A DNA stretch of 15,812 nt, taken from DAIUFH01 sp036844705. GTDB lineage: Bacteria; Bacillota; Clostridia; Tissierellales; Tissierellaceae. The stretch is taken from positions 1 to 15,812 of the forward strand of contig DAIUFH010000051.1 in NCBI GenBank assembly GCA_036844705.1, given 5' to 3'. Below are positions 7,956 through 13,943 of the stretch, in pieces. Position numbers and translations under genes: made by a program. Every line of letters starts with the position of its first letter. Positions within the stretch are counted from its first letter, which is position 1. The notes beneath the pieces are model-generated. The model had not been told where the DNA came from. It saw only the letters and a list, made by a program, of their open reading frames with translations, and searched no databases.

Positions 7956-7995
7956 AGAGAGCTATGTAAGCTCTCTTAATTTTTATAATTTTTTA
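7956..7995 (+). terminator. Intrinsic terminator-like hairpin after the tail tube gene
   Basis: AGAGAGCT (7956-7963) and AGCTCTCT (7969-7976) form a perfect 8-bp stem with a 5-base loop ATGTA, followed by a T-rich stretch (7977-7994) containing runs of five and six T. It lies in the 57-base gap between the tube stop and the next start. Since the late genes must be read through it, it probably works as a partial terminator or as an RNA 3'-end stabiliser. Confidence 0.7.
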
Positions 7996-8008
7996 GGGAG
8001 GTAGCATA

Positions 8009-8401
8009 ATGAATACAGTAGAAAAATTATTAAAAATGGATGCAGGCAAATTAAAAATGCCTGAAAAAAATATACCTATGAAATTAGCAAAATTTGATAA
8101 TGAGGAATTTATTTTTCCATGTAAAGCGATAGACCCAGAAATTATGTCAGAAATACAAGAAGATGCAGTAGAAATGAAAAAAAGTGATATAAGTAAAATC
8201 AAAATATATAATATGAAAATTAGGACAATAATTGAGGGATGCCCTATATTTAAAGATAAGGAATTAATGGAGCATTTCAATGCTCCAACACCGAAAGAAC
8301 TGATAAAAAAGTTATTAATAAGTGGGGAAATAGACGAATTATATAATAAAATTAGCGAATTAAATGGATATGAAAAAGACGAGGAAGATATAAAAAACTA
8401 A
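8009..8401 (+). CDS. xkdN: Tail assembly chaperone, XkdN-like (zero-frame product)
   Basis: The 130-residue product resembles the XkdN/Phage_TAC family of tail assembly chaperones, which coat the tape measure protein so that tube subunits can polymerise around it. It starts MNTVEKLLKMDAGKLKMPEK (1-20), followed by a beta core with LAKFDNEEFIFPCKAIDPEI (27-46), then a helical half with FKDKELMEHF and PTPKELIKKLLISGEIDELYNKISELNG (95-122). The acidic tail ends DEEDIKN. The ATG has AGGGAGGT upstream (7995-8002). The last sense codons lie on the slippery heptamer A_AAA_AAC immediately before TAA 8399-8401. A minority of ribosomes is therefore predicted to shift to the -1 frame and make a longer form (8009-8574). 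Chaperones are made during morphogenesis and are absent from mature virions. Confidence 0.88.
   Translation: MNTVEKLLKMDAGKLKMPEKNIPMKLAKFDNEEFIFPCKAIDPEIMSEIQEDAVEMKKSDISKIKIYNMKIRTIIEGCPIFKDKELMEHFNAPTPKELIKKLLISGEIDELYNKISELNGYEKDEEDIKN
8392..8398 (+). promoter_or_regulatory. -1 programmed ribosomal frameshift site A_AAA_AAC
   Basis: The zero frame reads ATA AAA AAC TAA, giving the canonical X_XXY_YYZ heptamer A AAA AAC with the stop codon directly after it. Slipping back one base opens the frame through CTA ATA AGC to TAA 8572-8574. The added 58 residues look like the second half of tail chaperones (the gpG/gpGT arrangement of lambda). The heptamer, its phase and the product agree, so the site is well supported; efficiency cannot be read from sequence. 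Confidence 0.85.
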
Positions 8402-8574
8402 TAAGCTCCGATGCTGATGTATCAATAATGTATTTTTTATTTAGATACAAAGGATGGGAGCCAAGCGAGTATTTTAATATGCCTTATGGTGAAAAGAAGA
8501 TAACAAGGGTATTTGCGCTTAAAGAAGCAAAAGAAAGAACAGAAGAATCCGACAAACTAAATGCCACAGTATAA
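8398..8574 (+). CDS. Tail assembly chaperone frameshift extension (GT-like part)
   Basis: This is the -1 frame part of the chaperone: 58 codons from CTA 8398 to TAA 8572-8574, giving a predicted 188-residue fusion with the upstream 130 codons. It contains IMYFLFRYKGWEPSEYF (10-26) and NMPYGEKKITRVFALKEAKE (27-46). The pattern of aromatic residues, KGW.PSE..nMpyGEk and then a helix is what I know from the second halves of Gram-positive phage chaperones. The only internal ATG candidates (8428, 8478) lack a ribosome site, and the frame is open through the slip point, so frameshifting is the simplest way to express it. In lambda the equivalent T part binds the tail tube protein while G binds the tape measure. 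That role here is inference. Confidence 0.82.
   Translation, partial: LISSDADVSIMYFLFRYKGWEPSEYFNMPYGEKKITRVFALKEAKERTEESDKLNATV
8405..8461 (+). promoter_or_regulatory. Possible frameshift-stimulating RNA stem
   Basis: GCTCC (8405-8409) can pair with GGAGC (8457-8461), and inside it TGTATC (8418-8423) with GATACA (8444-8449). The outer stem starts six bases after the slippery heptamer, the spacing seen for stimulatory structures. The stems are short and AT-rich and I could not compute a fold, so this is tentative. Confidence 0.35.
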
Positions 8575-8739
8575 CCTCCATCAATATGCTATAATATAGT
8601 AAAGTATGGGAGGAATTATTGTAGGGTAAACAATATACCATTGATAGAAATACCTTATACAGTAGAAAACATTGAAGAATATTTGGATGAGCAGTTGTTA
8701 AAATTAAATAAACCGATACAATTAGCACTTACTATTTAG
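8575..8739 (+). pseudogene. Remnant of a nuclease C-terminus (homing endonuclease-like)
   Basis: Between the chaperone stop and the tape measure gene the frame starting at 8575 stays open to TAG 8737-8739, but has no ATG or GTG start. The translation includes YNIVKYGRNYCRVNNIPLI (from 8590) followed by EIPYTVENIEEYLDEQLLKL (8647-8706). A C-terminus of the form K..YC..NNI.LI.IPY...NIEE.L is familiar to me from Vsr/EDxHD-type PD-(D/E)XK nucleases that travel as free-standing or intron-borne homing endonucleases in phages. The catalytic part is absent. A ribosome site-like GGGAGG (8608-8613) leads only to TTG followed at once by TAG; TTG 8641 would give 32 residues without a ribosome site. I read this as decayed insertion debris. 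The nuclease identity is a moderate-confidence guess from the motif alone. Confidence 0.42.
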
Positions 8740-8750
8740 TAAGTGCTTTT
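8724..8750 (+). terminator. Intrinsic terminator-like hairpin before the tape measure gene
   Basis: AGCACTTACT (8724-8733) and AGTAAGTGCT (8738-8747) form a perfect 10-bp stem around the 4-base loop ATTT, ending in TTTT (8747-8750). It overlaps the stop of the nuclease remnant and lies 27 bases before the preferred tape measure start. The shape is that of a rho-independent terminator with a short T tract. It may attenuate transcription of the long downstream genes or may have come in with the nuclease gene. Confidence 0.75.
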
Positions 8751-8777
8751 ATTATGGCTAAAAAGGCAGGTGAGAAA

Positions 8778-11522
8778 ATGGCAAACGTGATAGACGTAGC
8801 AATCCAATTAAAAGATAACTTTAGTTCCACACTTCAGACGGTAGAAAAGAATGTAGGACAGTTTTCCAAGACTGCCAATAGAACAGGTAAAGACGTTAAA
8901 AGGGTCGGTAAAGATTTAGAAGGCTTTGGCAAAAGTATGATTACTCATGTAACCTTACCTACTATTGCGTTAGGAACTGCAAGCCTAAAATCTGCTACGG
9001 ATTTAGAAGACGGTATGGCAAAAGTATCTACAATAGCTGATACTAGTAAAGCTAGTTTAGCCAGTTTAAGGCAGGGGATATTAAGTGTATCTGATACAAC
9101 AGGGATTGCAGCAACAGATTTGGCAGAGGCAGAATACAACGCGATATCTGCTGGTGTAGATACAGGTAAATCTATTGAATTTCTTGGAGTAGCAGCGAAA
9201 ACATCTAAGGCAGGATTTGCAGATATGGATACAACTATTGATGCCTTAACTACTACTTTAAACGCTTATGGAATGAAAACTGAAGATGTTATGGATATAT
9301 CTAATCAAATGTTACTTACCCAGGATTTTGGGAAAACCACCGTTCAGGAGATGGGAGCATCTTTGGGGAATGTAATACCTATTGCAAGCCAATTGAATAT
9401 ATCTACGAAAGAACTATTTGCAAGTTTAGCGACACTTACTAAGAACGGTATTAAAACAAGTGAAGCAGTAACAGGACTTAAGGGTGCATATTCAAATATA
9501 TTAAAACCTACGGCTCAAGCTAGTAAATTAGCAAAAGAATTAGGGCTTAATTTTAGCGCAGCACATCTACAAAGTGTTGGGTGGGCTAAATTTCTAGATG
9601 AAATAAAGGAGAAGACTGGTGGAAGCGCTGAGAAGATGGCACAACTATTTGGATCCGTTCAAGGGCTTAATGCTGTAATGGTATTAACAGGAAAGGGAAG
9701 TAAAGACTTTAGTACTGTATTAGGCAAAATGGGGGATACAGCAGGATTAACGGATAAAAAATTTGAACAATTGTTAACGCCAACACAAAAGTTAAAGATA
9801 GAATTTAATAAATTAAAAAATGCGGGCACAGAATTTGGAATACAGTTAATTCCACTCATAACAAAATTTACGCAATTCTTGAGCAAGCTAACAGATAAAT
9901 TCAAGAATTTAAGTCCAGCACAACAGCAAACAATAATTAAGTTTATGGAAACGGTAGCAGTGATGGGGCCAATAATATGGCTAATAGGTAGAATGACAAC
10001 AGGGGTAGGCAAATTAATTATTAAATTTGGACTATTTGCAGGTAAGCTAAAGATTGGGAAGACCCTTATGCAAGCAATATTTGTCCCAGGCGTTAAGGTG
10101 GCTTTAGTTATAGGTGGAATAATTGCAGCGGCAGTGCTATTAATCAAAAACTTTGATAAATTAAAAACTAAAATAAGCGAAGTAAAGACACATTTTAGCG
10201 GTTTGAAAGATGTAGCTAAATCGCTCAAAGATAATCTGATAGGCCTTAAAGATAAGGGCGTGGCAAAAGTAGAGGCACAATTTAATAGCTTGAAAGATAC
10301 AGCTAAAACACTTAAGGATAATCTGATAGACCTTAAAGATAAAGCTGTAACAAAAACAAAAGAAAAATTTGAAGAATTTAAAGATGCGCTAGTAGATAAT
10401 CAGGACGCAATAAAAACTACAGCAGCAATATTAGGAACTATATTTGGACCTGCACTAGTTAAAACAGGAGTACAAGCTGCAAAATCGGGGGGAAAAATAG
10501 CTGGCAGTTTTATAGCAAATATAATTAAAACAGGCAAGGAGGCAGCCATATCAGGAGCAAAAATAGCGGCTTCATTCGTTGCTAGTGTAATAAAGGCAGG
10601 CAAGGAAGCAGTTATAGCAGGAGGAAAGATAGCTGGCAACTTTATAAAAAGTATAGTTAAAGCAGGGGCGCAGGCAGCAATAAGCGGTGCTAAAGTAATG
10701 GCTTCGTTTGTTGCAAGTGTAATAAAGGCAGGTAAAGAGGCAGTTATAGCAGGAGGCAAAGTTACAATACAATTTGTAGGAAGCTTAATCAAAGCAAGCA
10801 AACAAGCAGTAATCACAGCAGGAACAATAACTGGGCAATTAGTTGCATCTTTAGCACGTTATGCGGTGCAGGGCTGGAAAACAGTGATAAGTATAGTAGC
10901 TACAACAGGGGCGTGGATAGCACAAAAGGCAGCAATGATGGGCTCAGCAATTGCAACAGGAGCTATGACAATTGCACAACGAGCATTAAATGCAGCCATG
11001 AACGCTAATCCTATAGCAATTGTAATAGGACTGGTAGTAGGCTTATCAACGGTATTAGTTATACTATATAAAAAATGTAAGCCTGTTAGAGATGCCTTTA
11101 ATGCTATGTGGGGAGGCATAAAACACGGAGCAATTGTAGCAGTAAATGGAATAATAAGTGCAATAAACTTTTTAATCAAGGGATTAAATAAAATTAAAAT
11201 ACCGAAGTGGGTACCCAAAATTGGTGGGAAAGGTGTAAACATACCACTGATACCTAAACTAGCAAAAGGCACTATGGACTGGCAAGGCGGAATAGTGCAA
11301 GTCCACGAACGTGGTGGAGAAATAATTGATTTACCTCAAGGTTCAAGAGTATATCCGCATGATGAATCAGTTGCAATGGCAAAAGAACAAGGAAGGAAAG
11401 AATCCAAGCCAAGCATATTAATAACAGGCAATAGTTTTAATGTAAGAGAAGAAGCCGACATAGATAAAATAGCTGATGCATTATATAGAAAAATAGAAAA
11501 AACAAGCTTTAACATGATATAG
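8778..11522 (+). CDS. Tail tape measure protein (TP901-type core)
   Basis: From ATG 8778 the protein has 914 residues. It sets tail length and is ejected with the DNA. The N-terminal part (about 60-330) has the TP901/PhageMin_Tail core: YNAISAGVDTGKSIEFLGVA, then QEMGASLGNVIPIASQLNIS and LKGAYSNILKPT. Hydrophobic, possibly membrane-inserting segments lie near residues 438-458 and 748-764. Between them are a 29-residue repeat (two full copies, about 473-530) and a 22-residue repeat (five to six copies, from about 574). No lysozyme, peptidase or SLT domain is visible. ATG 8754 is also in frame but has no ribosome site and touches the terminator hairpin; ATG 8778 has AGGTGA at 8768-8773. By the rule of about 0.15 nm per residue, the tail would be near 135 nm (inference). 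Confidence 0.93.
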   Translation: MANVIDVAIQLKDNFSSTLQTVEKNVGQFSKTANRTGKDVKRVGKDLEGFGKSMITHVTLPTIALGTASLKSATDLEDGMAKVSTIADTSKASLASLRQGILSVSDTTGIAATDLAEAEYNAISAGVDTGKSIEFLGVAAKTSKAGFADMDTTIDALTTTLNAYGMKTEDVMDISNQMLLTQDFGKTTVQEMGASLGNVIPIASQLNISTKELFASLATLTKNGIKTSEAVTGLKGAYSNILKPTAQASKLAKELGLNFSAAHLQSVGWAKFLDEIKEKTGGSAEKMAQLFGSVQGLNAVMVLTGKGSKDFSTVLGKMGDTAGLTDKKFEQLLTPTQKLKIEFNKLKNAGTEFGIQLIPLITKFTQFLSKLTDKFKNLSPAQQQTIIKFMETVAVMGPIIWLIGRMTTGVGKLIIKFGLFAGKLKIGKTLMQAIFVPGVKVALVIGGIIAAAVLLIKNFDKLKTKISEVKTHFSGLKDVAKSLKDNLIGLKDKGVAKVEAQFNSLKDTAKTLKDNLIDLKDKAVTKTKEKFEEFKDALVDNQDAIKTTAAILGTIFGPALVKTGVQAAKSGGKIAGSFIANIIKTGKEAAISGAKIAASFVASVIKAGKEAVIAGGKIAGNFIKSIVKAGAQAAISGAKVMASFVASVIKAGKEAVIAGGKVTIQFVGSLIKASKQAVITAGTITGQLVASLARYAVQGWKTVISIVATTGAWIAQKAAMMGSAIATGAMTIAQRALNAAMNANPIAIVIGLVVGLSTVLVILYKKCKPVRDAFNAMWGGIKHGAIVAVNGIISAINFLIKGLNKIKIPKWVPKIGGKGVNIPLIPKLAKGTMDWQGGIVQVHERGGEIIDLPQGSRVYPHDESVAMAKEQGRKESKPSILITGNSFNVREEADIDKIADALYRKIEKTSFNMI
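10194..10367 (+). repeat. 87-bp (29-aa) tandem repeat in the tape measure gene, two copies plus partial
   Basis: Copy one (10194-10280) encodes FSGLKDVAKSLKDNLIGL and onward; copy two (10281-10367) encodes FNSLKDTAKTLKDNLIDL and onward, with the same 29-residue spacing. A degenerate third start, FEEFKDALVDNQDAI, follows at 10368. The units are amphipathic, K/D/L-rich helices. Confidence 0.85.
10497..10892 (+). repeat. 66-bp (22-aa) tandem repeat in the tape measure gene, about six units
   Basis: Units start at 10497, 10563, 10629, 10695, 10761 and 10827. Each reads roughly I-A-x-S-F-V-A-S-x-I-K-A-G-K-E-A-x-I-x-G-G-K. Units 2 and 4 (10563 and 10695) encode the same 19 residues, SFVASVIKAGKEAVIAGGK, so a 132-bp duplication of two units probably built part of the array. 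The sixth unit is degenerate. Confidence 0.88.
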
Positions 11523-11534
11523 GAGGGATTGGTA

Positions 11535-12152
11535 ATGGAAGTATGGTTAAGCTGGGAAAATAATAAAGAAAAATTTCAATTGCCAGTCCTGCCTCCAAAC
11601 CTTGAGGTAAAGGTTAGCAATATAAATAAAAGAGTAAATATAAATGAAATAGGCGAAATTAATCTAATAGGTAAAAGCGGGCTTAAAGAAATGACTATAG
11701 AATCCTTTTTTCCAGCTAATGAATATAATTTTTTGGCAGTAAGCGATGCTATGAAACCTTACAAATATGTAGAAATGATAAATAAATGGCGAACATCAGG
11801 CAAGCCTATAAGGGCTATATTCACAGATACACCTATAAATCTGCCAATGGCTATTGAAAACTTTAGTTATAAAGAGCAGGACGGCACAGGGGATGTATAC
11901 TTCACTTTAGGATTAGTTGAATATAAATTTCTAAATGTAAAAAAAGAAACAACAAATAAGGGATATGTACAGAAAAATAAAAGACCAGCTGCAAAACCGA
12001 TCCCTAAAACTTATACAGTAAAAAAAGGGGACACACTTTGGGCTATTGCTAAAAGAGCAACTGGTAACGGTATGAACTATAAAACAATAGCCAAAAAGAA
12101 CCATATAAAAAATCCTAACTTAATTTATCCAGGACAAAAGTTGGTGATTTGA
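11535..12152 (+). CDS. xkdP: XkdP-like baseplate/tail protein with C-terminal LysM
   Basis: The 205-residue protein is the XkdP-type protein that follows the tape measure gene in PBSX-like phages. The N-terminal domain (1 to about 135) begins MEVWLSWENNKEKFQLPVLP and contains the family segment EIGEINLIGKSGLKEMTIESFFP (38-60). It is expected to sit in the baseplate hub next to the tube end. A linker rich in K, P and A leads to a LysM domain (about 159-205) with TYTVKKGDTLWAIAKRATG and IKNPNLIYPGQKL, the full pattern for peptidoglycan binding. The start ATG 11535 is chosen because AGGAGG lies at 11521-11526; the in-frame TTG 11529 is too close to it. The stop overlaps the next ATG by one base. 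Confidence 0.92.
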   Translation: MEVWLSWENNKEKFQLPVLPPNLEVKVSNINKRVNINEIGEINLIGKSGLKEMTIESFFPANEYNFLAVSDAMKPYKYVEMINKWRTSGKPIRAIFTDTPINLPMAIENFSYKEQDGTGDVYFTLGLVEYKFLNVKKETTNKGYVQKNKRPAAKPIPKTYTVKKGDTLWAIAKRATGNGMNYKTIAKKNHIKNPNLIYPGQKLVI

Positions 12153-13114
12153 TGAAAATAATTCATAGGAATGATGACATTACACAGCTTGTAACAAGCT
12201 ACACTTGGAGCGGTGATTATAAGCAAGCAGCCAGAAAACTTGAATTTGGTGTTGCAGCATCCCCGCATGATTACTACTTGCCTAAAGCCTATATAGAATT
12301 AGGAGATATTGTAAGGCTAATTAATGATGATGGTAAAGAATTATTTCAAGGATATGTATTTTCTAAAGAAAAGTCCACCAGCGGTACTGAAATACAAGTA
12401 ACCGCATACGATGGGCTTATTTATTTGCTTAAAAGTAAAGGAACATATAATTTTAGAAATATGACTCCAGAAGCAATTACTAAAAGATTATGTAAGGATT
12501 TTGTTATACAGGCAGGAAGCATAGCAAATACTGGAATAGCTCTAAACAGAATATTTGATGGAGAAAGCATATATTCAATAATCATAACAGCCTATACTTT
12601 AGCATCTAAAAGAAATGGTAAAAAATATATTCCTAAAATGGAAAATGGAAAGTTAAATGTAATTGAAAAAGGTAAGACAATATCACAATATATATTAGAC
12701 GGTGAAAGTAATTTAACGGATTCTACTTATAGCGAGAGCATAGAAAGCATGATTAATAGAGTAAGAATGTATGATAAAAATGGTAGAGAAATAGGTAGAG
12801 TTGAGAACGCTAATTGGATAAGAAAATATGGGATGCTACAGGATGTATATAAAAAAGAAGATAATGTTAATGCAAATACCGCCGCAAAATCTATGCTAAA
12901 AGGGATAGAAAAAACAGCAAAAATTGAAGGGCTTGGCAATAATGATTGTATAACCGGTAACGCGGTAAAGATTAAAGAGCCTTACACAGGACTTGTAGGG
13001 CTATTTTATATAGATAATGATGAGCATACTTGGCAAGATGGGCAACACACTATGAAGCTTGGGCTATCGTTTCAGAATATGATGGATGCTCAGGAGGGAG
13101 GAGAGAACAAGTGA
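12152..13114 (+). CDS. xkdQ: XkdQ-like baseplate hub protein
   Basis: The 320-residue protein matches the XkdQ/YqbQ family, the gpD/gp27-like hub ring at the tail tip. It starts MKIIHRNDDITQLVTSYTWS, followed by QAARKLEFGVAASP (25-38), LGDIVRL (50-56) and LFQGYVFSKEKS. The VTAYDGLIYLLKSKGTYNF segment (near 80-100) is the conserved hub motif in which family members read v.a.D.l.yL..s...y.F. A C-terminal region follows. ATG 12152 overlaps the previous stop and has GGTGA at 12143-12147; TTG 12149 is an unlikely alternative. The end overlaps the GTG start of the next gene by four bases (GTGA), which suggests translational coupling along the whole baseplate cluster. Confidence 0.9.
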   Translation: MKIIHRNDDITQLVTSYTWSGDYKQAARKLEFGVAASPHDYYLPKAYIELGDIVRLINDDGKELFQGYVFSKEKSTSGTEIQVTAYDGLIYLLKSKGTYNFRNMTPEAITKRLCKDFVIQAGSIANTGIALNRIFDGESIYSIIITAYTLASKRNGKKYIPKMENGKLNVIEKGKTISQYILDGESNLTDSTYSESIESMINRVRMYDKNGREIGRVENANWIRKYGMLQDVYKKEDNVNANTAAKSMLKGIEKTAKIEGLGNNDCITGNAVKIKEPYTGLVGLFYIDNDEHTWQDGQHTMKLGLSFQNMMDAQEGGENK

Positions 13115-13509
13115 AGGACAACCCATATTCAAAATTAATAGAGCAGATGAAAAAACAAGGGGCAAGTTCAAACCCCCCAGCGATAGAAATAGGGGAAGTT
13201 GTATCTCCCAACCCTCTAACTATTAGAGTTGGAGGGTTGCAGATAAATAAGAACAATATCCTTATAGCTGATTATTTGCTAAAAGGTTACAGACGTGAAA
13301 TAAAAATTCCAGAAGCGGCTGCAATAGGAGAAACCAATAACGTAAGCATAGGTGACTATGGTACCCATAAACATACTGTAGATAAAATAGGAATAAATGA
13401 AGTTGAAATAACTTTTTTAGATGCTCTTAAGCAAGGCGATAAATTAGCAATACTGCCTACAAAAGATAAACAAACTTATATTATTTTGGCAAGGGTGGTG
13501 AGCTTGTAA
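13111..13509 (+). CDS. xkdR: XkdR-like baseplate protein, DUF2577
   Basis: Starting at GTG 13111, the protein has 132 residues and fits the DUF2577 (XkdR) family. It begins MKDNPYSKLIEQMKKQGASS, then IEIGEVVSPNPLTIRVGGLQ (25-44), the conserved strand pattern in which homologues read G.V.s..Pl.i...gl.l, and ends KQGDKLAILPTKDKQTYII (107-125) as an OB-like barrel. An HKH motif lies at 86-88 (YGTHKHTV). The frame is open upstream to 13030, but the ribosome site GGAGGAG at about 13097-13103 and the GTGA overlap with the previous stop identify 13111. Its location between the hub and the gp25-like protein places it at the hub or spike; the exact role is not established. Confidence 0.87.
   Translation: MKDNPYSKLIEQMKKQGASSNPPAIEIGEVVSPNPLTIRVGGLQINKNNILIADYLLKGYRREIKIPEAAAIGETNNVSIGDYGTHKHTVDKIGINEVEITFLDALKQGDKLAILPTKDKQTYIILARVVSL
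13209..13239 (+). promoter_or_regulatory. Strong hairpin inside the DUF2577 gene
   Basis: CAACCCTCTAAC (13209-13220) pairs with GTTGGAGGGTTG (13228-13239) as a 12-bp stem with one T-G wobble and a 7-base loop. There is no T tract, so it is not a classical terminator. It lies in the conserved SPNPLTIRVGGLQ coding segment. A role in mRNA stability or translation is possible but not shown. Confidence 0.45.
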
Positions 13510-13943
13510 TGGAAGAAAGCTTATTCCCTTTTATGGACCCACAGGAGGTTGTAGCAGGAGAAACAGAAACAGAGCTACCGCTTGCAAAGGAATGGGCTTG
13601 GGATTTTGAAAGATGCGATTTTAAAACTAAAAATGGGAAGATGTATATTGTAGAAGGCAATGAAGCGATTAAAATTTGGATATGGAAGATATTCCAAACT
13701 CCTCGTTATAGATATTTAATTTACAGTTGGGATTATGGTAATGAGCTTGAAGAACTTATAGGGAAAGGTTCACAATCTTTTATAAAGTCTGAAGCTGAGA
13801 GGCTTGTTAAGGAGGCAATATGGCCTACGTTAAATGGATACGTAGAGGATATTAAGAATTTAGAAATAGATTTTAAAGATGATATTTTAATAATTAGCTT
13901 TACAGCTATTACTCCATATGGGGAGGCGAGGATAAATGTATGA
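13509..13943 (+). CDS. xkdS: XkdS-like baseplate wedge protein, DUF2634 (gp25-like)
   Basis: The 144-residue protein belongs to the DUF2634/XkdS family, a gp25-like component that nucleates the sheath on the baseplate. It has EWAWDFERCDFKTKNGKMYIVEGNEAIKIWIWKIFQTPR (about 28-66), where homologues show w.wDf..g.f........vvegneAlkvWi.Ktl.T.R. This is followed by YRYLIYSWDYGNELEELIG (67-85), the conserved Y.iys.dYG.El..lig motif, and an ERLVKEAIWPTLNGYVEDI helix. The ATG shares one base with the previous stop (TAATG) and has GGTGGTGAG upstream (about 13494-13502). It overlaps the next gene by eight bases. Confidence 0.92.
   Translation: MEESLFPFMDPQEVVAGETETELPLAKEWAWDFERCDFKTKNGKMYIVEGNEAIKIWIWKIFQTPRYRYLIYSWDYGNELEELIGKGSQSFIKSEAERLVKEAIWPTLNGYVEDIKNLEIDFKDDILIISFTAITPYGEARINV

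Noticed and set aside
8590..8595. TATAAT as a -10 promoter box in the chaperone/tape measure spacer
   Set aside because: No acceptable -35 box lies at the right distance, and such hexamers are frequent in AT-rich DNA.
8519..8728. 69-codon - strand frame in the same spacer
   Set aside because: Hydrophobic low-complexity product with no ribosome site; the forward frame carries the recognisable motif.
9659..10228. 189-codon frame on the - strand inside the tape measure gene
   Set aside because: It is a shadow of the forward codon use, with a low-complexity hydrophobic product and no start signal; the + strand gene is clear.
10400..10816. 138-codon - strand frame opposite the 22-residue repeats
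   Set aside because: Its repeated, hydrophobic product simply mirrors the repeats of the tape measure gene.
12185..12199. AGCTTG TAA CAAGCT small palindrome in the XkdQ-like gene
   Set aside because: The 6-bp stem with no T tract or conserved context is expected by chance at this length.
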